DNA of 5,308 nucleotides from Limnohabitans sp. (GTDB lineage: Bacteria > Planctomycetota > Phycisphaerae > Phycisphaerales > SM1A02): contig JASGCF010000241.1 in NCBI GenBank assembly GCA_030054275.1, positions 1-5,308 of the forward strand, in the 5' to 3' direction. The notes below the pieces were generated by a model that worked only from the letters and a program-made list of their open reading frames with translations, had not been told where the DNA came from and did no database searches. The translations under genes and the position numbers were made by a program. This document shows positions 1 to 5,308 of this stretch, one piece after another; position 1 is the stretch's first letter; every line of letters starts with the position of its first letter.

Positions 1-1137
1 GCGTCCATCCATCGTCGGGTTGAAGCGGATGTAGTCGACCAAGATCAGGTGTGCCACGAACTCGCACAGCCCAACGCCGCCCGCATGCGGACAGACGGGC
101 ACGCCGAAGCGTCGCGCGAGCGCCATGATCGCGAGGTTGTCGTTCACGCCGCCCACGCGACACGAATCAAGTTGGCAAATCTGCATGCCGCCCGACGCGA
201 GAAACTGCTTGAACATCACACGATTCTGGCACTGCTCGCCGGTTGCGACGCGAATCGGTTGAATCGCGCGTGCGATCTCGGCGTGGCCAAGCACATCGTC
301 CGGCGAAATCGGCTCTTCAAACCACCAAATGTTGAACGGTACAAGCGGCTTGATCCACTCAATCGCTTGCGCGACATCGAAGCGCTGATTCGCATCGACC
401 ATGAGCACGCGGTCGGGGCCGATTTCCTCGCGAATGATGCGTGCGCGGCGCACATCGTCTTCGATCGATTGGCCGATCTTCATTTTGAAGTGCGTGAAAC
501 CGTCGCGGATTCCTTCGCGGCAGCGTGCGCGCACGGTGCCGTCCGAATAGCCGATCCAACCGCAACTCGTCGTGTACGCGGGGAAACCTTCGCGTTCGAC
601 GCGCGCGATGCGCTCGGCGCGCGTGGCGTCGTTTGCGCGCAGCATCGCGAGGCATGCAGCTTCGTCGACGGCATCGCGAATCCCGTGGAAGTCGATCGCA
701 GCGACGAGTTCCTCCGCAGGCATCTCAGCGAGCAAGCGCCAGAGTGGTTTGCCAGCGACACGCGCCTCGAGATCCCACACCGCGTTCACAATCGCCGCAA
801 CCGCGAGTGCCATCACGCCCTTCTCAGGGCCAAGCCAGCGGAACTGCGAGTCCTGCGCGAGTGAGCGCCAGAACGCGCGTCGGTCGCGCTCTATTTCCGC
901 GAGCGACTTGCCAACGACGAACGGCATCATCGATCGAATCGCTTGACAGACGATTTCGTTGCCGCGGCCGATGGTGAAGGTCAGACCGTGACCGTTGTGC
1001 GCGCCGTCCGTTTTCAGCTCGACATACGCAGCGGAATAATCGGGATCGACATGGACCGCGTCCGATCCGTGCGCTTCCTCGCTGGTTGGGAAACGAAGAT
1101 CGACGATTTCAAAGTCCGTGATGATTGGTGAGGGCAT
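1..1137 (-). CDS. fucD: L-fuconate dehydratase (enolase superfamily), C-terminus cut off by window edge
   Basis: This enzyme should dehydrate L-fuconate to 2-keto-3-deoxy-L-fuconate in the cytoplasmic, non-phosphorylative L-fucose pathway. The frame is open to base 1, giving 379 residues; the family is usually about 430-440, so roughly 60 C-terminal residues are missing. Numbered from the ATG at 1137, I see the KxK pair K218/K220 (HFKMKIG), metal ligands D248 (VDANQRFD), E274 (EEP) and E301 (GEQCQN), and the D324/H351 dyad (QLDSCRVGG; PHAGGVGLCE). These fall at the same numbers I recall for the characterised Xanthomonas campestris enzyme. The N-terminal capping domain holds family-typical DPDYSAAYV, FTIGRGNE and RWLGPEKGVM. 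An in-frame ATG at 1143 directly follows the upstream stop; 1137 is preferred because a weak GAG lies nine bases upstream and the numbering fits. It is co-transcribed with the oxidoreductase gene. Other acid-sugar dehydratases of the superfamily are less likely. Confidence 0.93.
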   Translation of the reverse strand, partial: MPSPIITDFEIVDLRFPTSEEAHGSDAVHVDPDYSAAYVELKTDGAHNGHGLTFTIGRGNEIVCQAIRSMMPFVVGKSLAEIERDRRAFWRSLAQDSQFRWLGPEKGVMALAVAAIVNAVWDLEARVAGKPLWRLLAEMPAEELVAAIDFHGIRDAVDEAACLAMLRANDATRAERIARVEREGFPAYTTSCGWIGYSDGTVRARCREGIRDGFTHFKMKIGQSIEDDVRRARIIREEIGPDRVLMVDANQRFDVAQAIEWIKPLVPFNIWWFEEPISPDDVLGHAEIARAIQPIRVATGEQCQNRVMFKQFLASGGMQICQLDSCRVGGVNDNLAIMALARRFGVPVCPHAGGVGLCEFVAHLILVDYIRFNPTMDGR

Positions 1138-1143
1138 GAACAT

Positions 1144-2202
1144 TCACTCGGGAAGTTTGGGCACGCACTCGCCGCCCGCGGAACTTTTGTAACAGGTCTC
1201 AACAAGCGCCATCGTGCGCCACGCGTCATCGAAGTGACTCTCCACTGGATCGTGGCCCGCGCTCGTCGATTCAAGAAGTGCGCCCATCGAGCCAGCGAAC
1301 GCGTGTGGAAACCAGTTTCCAGCGACAGTTTCCTCGCGCCACGCACCGCCGTTCGCGCTCCACGCCAGCGTGTCAGTCCGTCCGCGCGGATAGTCGAGGT
1401 TTACGCCGAGCCGCGCGACCGCAGTGCCGCGCGTTCCCTCGACGCGCAAATGCGAGGCATCGTGGCCTTCGGGGGCCGCGTGATGGTGGTAGGTCGTGAC
1501 GACGGCGCGTCGAGCCGTGCCTCCAGACTCAAAGGCGAGAATCGTCGTGCTGCGCGCATCGGCGATCTCGGGGGCCGTTGGATGCGCTGCAGCCCACGAC
1601 CACACCCGCGTCGGTTCGCCGAGCATCGCGCGACAGAGATCGAGGTAGTGAATCGAATGCATCAAGATTTCCATCCGCGGCATTCCTGCGAGAAACGGCC
1701 ATGTTTCCCACGGCATGCGGCAGACGACGCGTATTTCGAGATCAACGATTTCGCCGATCGCGCCTGTCGCGAGCAACTGGCGCAACGCGCAAATGACGGG
1801 CGCGTGACGCAACTGGAAGTTCACAGCGCCGCGAATACCCCGCGCGGCAAGCAATGCGCGTAACGCAGTCGCTTCGTCAAGCGTGCGACCAAACGGCTTC
1901 TGAAGCAAGACCGTCGCACCCGTCGGTACGCGCTCCAAAGTCGCTGCAAGCGCTTGCGGCGGGAGCGCGATGTCGAGGACGCCGTTGGCATGTGCGCAGG
2001 CCTCAAACACATCGTTGAGCGTTGCAAACGCGCGGGCTTGCGAACAACGCTCGGCAAGTGCCTCTGCGCGCGTCTTGTCGATGTCGAAGAAGCCGCCGAT
2101 CTCATATCCCGCGAGTTGGTATGCGGGCAGATGCGCATCGCGCACAATCGCGCCGCTACCGAGGATGAAGATTGGGATGAAGCTTGGGCGCTGCGTGCGC
2201 AT
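1144..2202 (-). CDS. Gfo/Idh/MocA-family NAD(P)-dependent oxidoreductase
   Basis: This is a cytoplasmic oxidoreductase of 352 residues, a normal length for a family that oxidises or reduces sugars, inositols and their derivatives. The N-terminal Rossmann fold shows a dinucleotide loop ILGSGAIVRDAHLPAY (about 14-28) and an acidic end of strand 2 (FFDID, 38-42) that suggests NAD preference. The usual EKP motif reads LQKPFG (K102, P103), with Gln replacing Glu. The C-terminal domain has HSIHYLDL (H182, H185, D188), matching the family's catalytic HxxD region. The frame stays open upstream to a TTG at 2280 overlapping the previous stop, but the ATG at 2202 puts the Rossmann loop at the usual distance from the N-terminus. 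An in-frame GTG at 2214 is also possible. No clear ribosome-binding site precedes either. Its stop (1146-1144) abuts the L-fuconate dehydratase start, so a linked substrate such as L-fucose or a related sugar is plausible but inferred. Confidence 0.9.
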   Translation of the reverse strand: MRTQRPSFIPIFILGSGAIVRDAHLPAYQLAGYEIGGFFDIDKTRAEALAERCSQARAFATLNDVFEACAHANGVLDIALPPQALAATLERVPTGATVLLQKPFGRTLDEATALRALLAARGIRGAVNFQLRHAPVICALRQLLATGAIGEIVDLEIRVVCRMPWETWPFLAGMPRMEILMHSIHYLDLCRAMLGEPTRVWSWAAAHPTAPEIADARSTTILAFESGGTARRAVVTTYHHHAAPEGHDASHLRVEGTRGTAVARLGVNLDYPRGRTDTLAWSANGGAWREETVAGNWFPHAFAGSMGALLESTSAGHDPVESHFDDAWRTMALVETCYKSSAGGECVPKLPE

Positions 2203-2276
2203 TGGGAGGAGCACGATACAGGCTTTGAGCGCTGTTTCGATTCGAACTCGCGATCCGCAGGCGTTGCGAGTCCTCG
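2203..2276 (-). other. 74-base gap with a stem-loop just after the secreted-protein stop codon
   Basis: Read on the minus strand, GGACTCGC (2273-2266) can pair with GCGAGTTC (2251-2244). This gives an eight-pair stem including one G-U pair, around a 14-base loop. It begins three bases after the stop of the secreted-protein gene. No run of U follows the second arm, so it is not a standard intrinsic terminator. It could be an mRNA processing or stabilising hairpin that sets different levels of the upstream and downstream genes, or chance in GC-rich DNA. I see no convincing promoter for the oxidoreductase gene in the gap. Confidence 0.3.
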
Positions 2277-2957
2277 TCAACGGCGTCTATGTCGAGCGAG
2301 CCCAGCAAGCCCCAGCAGCGCCATCGCACCCGGCGACGGAAGTCCGAATGCAGCATCCACGCCTACGCCGCCGCCAAGAAAGGCAGGGTTGACGCCCGTG
2401 AAATCCCAAGCGAACCGGAAGACCTGCGAAAGCCCAGGCGAAGTCGGCGGCGCAGCGGGCATCCAACGCAGCACAAGCGCGTCTTGGAGTTCAAGCGGGA
2501 GCCACTCGTTGAACGAACACGATCCTTGTGTGTTGTTCGCCTCTGCTGTGGTGAGTGCGGTGACTCCGGTGATCGACGTCTGTCCGTTGATCAGGTTGAT
2601 CAATTGCGATTGGGTCACACCAGATGAACCGTAGTTCACATCGAGCGTGACGAAAACTCCGCTGTACCACGCTGGGTTGTAGGTGTAATTCAGAAACTGA
2701 AACTCGAAGAAGCCTTTGCCGATCGCTGTTGTTTCGCTCCCTGCGAGCGTTACGCAGCCATTCACCGCACACTCGCCGCTTGGAACCGACACAAATGGCG
2801 CCGATCCGAGTTGCGTAAATCCAGCTTCTGTCAGGGCACTGGCGGAAGCGCGAACTTGGACGAAGGTGTTTGTCAGTTCTGCGTGGGCTGAGGTGTTTGC
2901 AATGAGCGCAGCGCTCACGGCGACGGAAGCAAGGCGAGTAGCAAAAACAAGTGTCAT
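2277..2957 (-). CDS. Secreted protein of unknown function with a PEP-CTERM-like sorting tail
   Basis: I do not recognise the central part of this 226-residue protein. Its two ends are informative. Residues 1-26 form a Sec signal peptide (MTLVFATRLASVAVSAALIA, likely cleavage after AHA, before ELT). The last 21 residues contain LPSPGAMALLGL followed by a helix ending in HRRR. That is the layout of PEP-CTERM/exosortase-type sorting tails in Planctomycetota: a turn motif, a hydrophobic helix and a basic end. The mature part is rich in Thr, Ser, Gly, Asn and aromatic residues (GFFEFQFLNYTYNPAWYSG, VTLDVNYGSSG), as in beta-rich surface proteins, and has Cys pairs in GECAVNGC and a Cys in GSCSF. 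The start at 2957 is chosen because it begins the signal peptide. The frame extends to 3026, but the extra residues would spoil the signal. It is probably exported and anchored to, or processed at, the envelope. Confidence 0.82.
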   Translation of the reverse strand: MTLVFATRLASVAVSAALIANTSAHAELTNTFVQVRASASALTEAGFTQLGSAPFVSVPSGECAVNGCVTLAGSETTAIGKGFFEFQFLNYTYNPAWYSGVFVTLDVNYGSSGVTQSQLINLINGQTSITGVTALTTAEANNTQGSCSFNEWLPLELQDALVLRWMPAAPPTSPGLSQVFRFAWDFTGVNPAFLGGGVGVDAAFGLPSPGAMALLGLAGLARHRRR

Positions 2958-3164
2958 CGGGGGGCCGCAACTTTCTCCATGGGTGGCCGCGACACACCAT
3001 TTGGAGCGCGTCGGCTTCCCACACAATGTCGGATGCGCAAATTGCAGGCCAAGTTGGTCATCGATTTGGCTGCGATCTTGGAGATTCTCGTTTTTGTTCG
3101 GCTGCCGCGAGGTTCGCCGAACGGAAGTCGAGGAATTCGAGCGGTTTCTGCCGATGGACTCGCC
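2958..3164. promoter_or_regulatory. Divergent intergenic region between the secreted protein and lipoprotein genes
   Basis: These roughly 207 bases separate two genes that point away from each other, so both promoters should lie here. I cannot identify convincing -35/-10 pairs for either direction. A few TTGG-type hexamers (for example near 3051 and 3065) lack good partners. Neither gene has a strong Shine-Dalgarno sequence at its chosen start. The frame of the lipoprotein gene remains open back to 2979, but the encoded residues look like translated non-coding DNA and would bury the signal peptide. Confidence 0.4.
3096..3122. repeat. Inverted repeat in the divergent promoter region
   Basis: Perfect seven-base arms GTTCGGC (3096-3102) and GCCGAAC (3116-3122) flank a 13-base spacer. 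A run of five T lies before the left arm on the plus strand. The T run is on the wrong side for a plus-strand terminator, and in minus-strand transcripts it becomes A. An operator for a dimeric regulator controlling one or both flanking genes is possible, but arms this short can arise by chance. Confidence 0.25.
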
Positions 3165-3881
3165 ATGCGTTTCGCACTCTCTTCATCTGTTCGAACTTCC
3201 CAGTTCTCTTCTGCAATGCGCGGGGGCATGCTCGGGGCGGTTGCTTTGGCAATCGCGCTTGGCGGCTGTGCCAGCGCACCATCTGAGCACGAGGCACCGC
3301 CCAAGCCATTCTCAGAGCCGATAGGCATGGGGTTGCAATCGACAGGTCCTTCCAAGATTCCGCCGCTGGCCCAACCCGTCTCTGACGCGGAACTCGCGCG
3401 CGAGTTCAACAACCTCCAGTCCAACGGCGCCGTGTATTTTGCTGGTTGGCCGACGGAAGCGGGACTTCGCGCACTCGCCGCCCGCGGGGTAAAGCGCGTG
3501 ATCGCCCTCAAGACCGCGGACGAGACGATTGCTGCCCGCGGGTACGACCCGCGCAAAGTTGCGAAGGAACTGGGGATCACGATCATTGAGATGCCCGTGA
3601 ACGCCGAGACGCTTTCGGATGCGTACATCGACAAACTCACCCGCGAAATCGACCGCGATGGAGGGCCGACGCTCATCCACTGTGGATCTGCGTCCACGGC
3701 GGGGATGGTTTGGGGCTCCTATTTGGCGAAGTCGAAGGGCGTGTCGGCGACCGACGCGATGGCGCAGGCTCGCGCTGCTGGACTCAAAGACGGCCCACTC
3801 GCGGATGCCGCACAGAAGTACATCAACGCGACCGCTTCGACGGGAGCGGCTGCGAAATCCGATTCAATCGCGGACAAGTAA
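3165..3881 (+). CDS. Lipoprotein with a DUF442/dual-specificity-phosphatase-like domain and altered active-site loop
   Basis: This is a 238-residue envelope lipoprotein. A hydrophobic stretch MLGAVALAIALGGC ends in a lipobox whose Cys is residue 35, followed by a Pro/Glu-rich linker. Residues about 84-220 resemble the DUF442 (beta-lactamase-hydrolase-like phosphatase) fold of the tyrosine-phosphatase superfamily: GAVYFAGWPTEAGLRAL (88-104), GVKRVIALK, IIEMPVN, then the P-loop LIHCGSASTAG. In that family the loop is normally HCxSGxR. Here the nucleophile Cys is kept (C173, codon 3681-3683) but the phosphate-binding Arg is Thr (T178, codon ACG at 3696-3698), so ordinary phosphatase activity is doubtful. 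A shorter start at 3216 would give a more typical 17-residue lipoprotein signal; neither start has a clear ribosome-binding site. It is the only plus-strand gene and ends 15 bases from the convergent methyltransferase-like gene. No terminator is visible in that gap. Confidence 0.85.
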   Translation: MRFALSSSVRTSQFSSAMRGGMLGAVALAIALGGCASAPSEHEAPPKPFSEPIGMGLQSTGPSKIPPLAQPVSDAELAREFNNLQSNGAVYFAGWPTEAGLRALAARGVKRVIALKTADETIAARGYDPRKVAKELGITIIEMPVNAETLSDAYIDKLTREIDRDGGPTLIHCGSASTAGMVWGSYLAKSKGVSATDAMAQARAAGLKDGPLADAAQKYINATASTGAAAKSDSIADK

Positions 3882-3896
3882 TCCGCGGCTGCTTCT

Positions 3897-4487
3897 TCAA
3901 TAGAGCCAAAGGTAGGTCGGCAAGATCCCTTGAGCGTGGCCTTCCTCAATCGCTTGGGCACCGAGATACACCAGCGGAATCAGCGATGCTTCCAGCATGG
4001 TTCGCGTGAAAACATGGGTATTGACGACAAGCGATTCTGCACCCTGATAGCGTGAAAATCGCGGGAAAAATCGGGGCACGCGGCGCGTGTACGCGTCAAA
4101 CGCGTCACCGAAACGACCTCGCAGAAAGTGCTCTTCCAAGCGAATGGTTGGCCAGTGCGTCGCGAAGAAGACCACGCCAAACAGCGCAGCGAGCGTCAGT
4201 GATTCGAAACTCAGTCCAGCGCCAACGAAGGCGAGAAAACTGAAAAAGTACAGTGGGTTTCGGGTGAGGGAGTATGGGCCACAATCGACGAGCGCCTGGT
4301 TTTTACGACCCGCGATGTAGAGCGCACACCAAATCCGACCTGCACAGCCCGTGATGAGCAGTGCATCGCCGCACGCTGCAATGACCTTGTCGACCGAACC
4401 GTGCTCGTCCCACGCGTGTTGCACAAAGAGCGCAAGCACAACAATGGCACAAAGCGCAAGACGCGACACCGTGAGCCGAAGATTCAT
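3897..4487 (-). CDS. Integral membrane methyltransferase-like protein (isoprenylcysteine / phospholipid methyltransferase superfamily)
   Basis: This 196-residue multi-spanning membrane protein belongs to the ICMT/PEMT superfamily, whose members transfer methyl groups from S-adenosylmethionine to lipid-like or prenylated substrates. There are hydrophobic segments at about 8-23, 35-59, 79-110 and 165-180. The family signature is clear: GPYSLTRNPLY (70-80, the usual G-Y-x-x-x-R-H/N-P-x-Y), then RLEEHFL (116-122), and FGDAFDAYTRRVPRFFP (126-142), which together form the SAM-binding C-terminal part. About 54 residues follow, with another hydrophobic stretch (MLEASLIPLVYLGAQAI), somewhat longer than a minimal member. 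The substrate cannot be read from sequence; bacterial members are mostly uncharacterised. The ATG at 4487 is the natural start, directly before the first membrane segment. It lies 64 bases downstream of the hydrolase gene and could be co-transcribed with it or use its own promoter. Confidence 0.87.
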   Translation of the reverse strand: MNLRLTVSRLALCAIVVLALFVQHAWDEHGSVDKVIAACGDALLITGCAGRIWCALYIAGRKNQALVDCGPYSLTRNPLYFFSFLAFVGAGLSFESLTLAALFGVVFFATHWPTIRLEEHFLRGRFGDAFDAYTRRVPRFFPRFSRYQGAESLVVNTHVFTRTMLEASLIPLVYLGAQAIEEGHAQGILPTYLWLY

Positions 4488-4551
4488 GCGTGCAATATAC
4501 GGCGCTACCGTCGAAGCGCTGCAGAGATCGCAGGCTTAAGCGCACGAAGCA
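4488..4551 (-). promoter_or_regulatory. Gap before the membrane methyltransferase gene with a possible -10 box
   Basis: Read on the minus strand, a TATATT hexamer lies seven bases before the ATG at 4487. It resembles a -10 element and would give a leaderless or very short-leader transcript. No good -35 is found 17 bases upstream. A short inverted repeat (AGCGC at 4515-4519 with GCGCT at 4502-4506, eight-base loop) lies just before it. No Shine-Dalgarno or terminator is visible, so read-through from the hydrolase gene is equally possible. Confidence 0.25.
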
Positions 4552-5308
4552 CTATGGTTTGGTCGGAACTTCCACCACAACTTCGGCGGGGAAGATCGCG
4601 CTTGGATCGGAGCGCTCTGCAAGCGTCTTCGCCATCGTCGCAATCGTCGCGGGCGCGACGCCTTCGAAAAGTGTCGTGCTGCCGAGATCGGGTCCTGTCC
4701 TTACGACAACTGGCTTTGTGAGATCGACCATCGTGCTGTCAAAGCGAATCGCAAGTTTGACAGAAGTCGAGGTTCCGAATCCTGATGCCTCAAGAATCGT
4801 GATCGTCTGTCCCTTGCGCTCCGCAACGACGCGCTGTCCACCCTTTGGATCGGGGTTCGCAAGCCAGTAGAAGCGGGGGCTCGTGACGTCATCTTGCAGC
4901 CACACGATGCGTTCTGGCCGCAAATTCCGCGAGAATTTCGCCATCCACGGCACGGCAACCGCGTCCTTGCGATCCATCCAGTGGCCGTTCTCTTCGTAGA
5001 TCGTGACCTCGTGCGTGTATCCGCTCGGATCCTTCGCCGCGAGATCCGCGAGCGTCGTCTTCCACGAACGCGCGATGTCGTTGCGACTGAACGCTGCGTC
5101 TTTGCCGCCCATGTAGAGCGCGAACGGAATGTTGCGCAGTCCGTCTGGGCGCGTTTCGTTTGGATGGCCTGCCATCATTGCGGCGGCCGCGAAGGAATCA
5201 GCCATGCGCGGCGCGAGTTGATAGACGCCGTCGCCGCCTGCGCTGTATCCCATCAGATACACGCGATTCGGATCGACATCTTCAAACACGATCATGTCGC
5301 GAATGAGT
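4552..5308 (-). CDS. Alpha/beta hydrolase (esterase/dienelactone-hydrolase-like), N-terminus beyond window edge
   Basis: The visible 251 residues are the C-terminal part of a serine hydrolase; the frame is open to the right edge, so the true start is outside. Counting from the Met codon at 5295, the nucleophile elbow is GYSAGG (S18), after a strand VDPNRVYLMG typical of esterase and peptidase-like members. The acid is probably D66 in YMGGKDAAF, and the His is H105 in EENGHWMDRKD, so a full Ser-Asp-His triad is present in the right order. After the catalytic domain, about 120 residues (from RPERIVWLQDD, through FYWLANPDPKGGQRVVAE, to VDLTKPVVVRTG and a final AEVVVEVP) form a beta-rich tail that I recall from planctomycete hydrolases. 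Substrate is unknown; a carboxylester or peptide is possible. No signal peptide can be assessed. The downstream neighbour on the same strand is the membrane methyltransferase-like gene. Confidence 0.87.
   Translation of the reverse strand, partial: LIRDMIVFEDVDPNRVYLMGYSAGGDGVYQLAPRMADSFAAAAMMAGHPNETRPDGLRNIPFALYMGGKDAAFSRNDIARSWKTTLADLAAKDPSGYTHEVTIYEENGHWMDRKDAVAVPWMAKFSRNLRPERIVWLQDDVTSPRFYWLANPDPKGGQRVVAERKGQTITILEASGFGTSTSVKLAIRFDSTMVDLTKPVVVRTGPDLGSTTLFEGVAPATIATMAKTLAERSDPSAIFPAEVVVEVPTKP

Noticed and set aside
49..864. Long plus-strand open frame (271 codons) opposite the L-fuconate dehydratase gene
   Set aside because: It lies fully antisense to a gene with all catalytic residues in place. 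The translation is Arg/Ala/His-rich and resembles no family; it is a product of high GC codon bias.
2239..2247. GTTCGAATC on the minus strand, like a tRNA T-loop
   Set aside because: The flanking bases cannot form the five-pair T stem, and no acceptor, D or anticodon arm is found around it.
2203..2280. N-terminal extension of the oxidoreductase to the TTG at 2280 overlapping the previous stop
   Set aside because: The overlap looks like translational coupling, but the extra 26 residues match nothing in the family, would precede the Rossmann fold unnecessarily, and cover a candidate hairpin. The ATG at 2202 fits better.
1234..2634. Plus-strand open frames (1234-1863, 1954-2634) opposite the oxidoreductase and secreted-protein genes
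   Set aside because: They are antisense to well-supported genes, have low-complexity basic translations and show no domain, signal or start context.
2979..3164. N-terminal extension of the lipoprotein gene back to 2979
   Set aside because: It would place the lipobox Cys at residue 97, incompatible with lipoprotein export, and its residues look non-coding.
2954..3697. Minus-strand open frame of 247 codons opposite the lipoprotein gene
   Set aside because: It is a shadow of the lipoprotein gene. It would also overlap the intergenic region, and its translation has no recognisable motif.
3882..3896. Possible bidirectional terminator between the convergent lipoprotein and methyltransferase-like genes
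   Set aside because: Only 15 bases are present. CCGCGG is self-complementary but too short for a stem, and no T run is suitably placed.

Overview
The window is a compact, GC-rich chromosomal stretch with six protein-coding genes and no RNA genes, mobile elements or CRISPR arrays that I can see. It most likely comes from a member of the Planctomycetota, perhaps a Phycisphaerae-like lineage. That inference rests on two things. One exported protein ends in a proline/glycine turn, a hydrophobic helix and a run of arginines, the PEP-CTERM-like sorting tail common in that phylum. The esterase-like protein at the right end carries a C-terminal extension that I recall from planctomycete hydrolases. 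No marker gene proves the assignment.

Left half (about 1-2957, all minus strand, read right to left): a small secreted protein with a PEP-CTERM-like tail, then a Gfo/Idh/MocA-family NAD(P)-dependent oxidoreductase, then an L-fuconate dehydratase of the enolase superfamily whose C-terminus runs off the left edge. The oxidoreductase stop codon touches the first possible start codon of the dehydratase, so these two are almost certainly co-transcribed. They look like part of a non-phosphorylative deoxy-sugar or sugar-acid catabolic route of the L-fucose type. The dehydratase step is well supported; the oxidoreductase substrate is inferred only from its position. A 74-base gap containing a stem-loop separates the secreted protein from the pair.

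Middle (2958-3881): a divergent intergenic region of about 200 bases, then the only plus-strand gene. It encodes a lipoprotein with a DUF442/dual-specificity-phosphatase-like domain. Its catalytic loop keeps the cysteine but has threonine where arginine is expected.

Right half (3897-5308, minus strand): a small membrane protein of the isoprenylcysteine/phospholipid methyltransferase superfamily, converging tail-to-tail on the lipoprotein gene. It is preceded by an alpha/beta hydrolase whose N-terminus lies beyond the right edge. Nothing in the window amounts to an obviously new multi-gene system. The most notable points are the altered phosphatase loop, the oxidoreductase-dehydratase pair, and the short sorting-signal protein just upstream of that pair.
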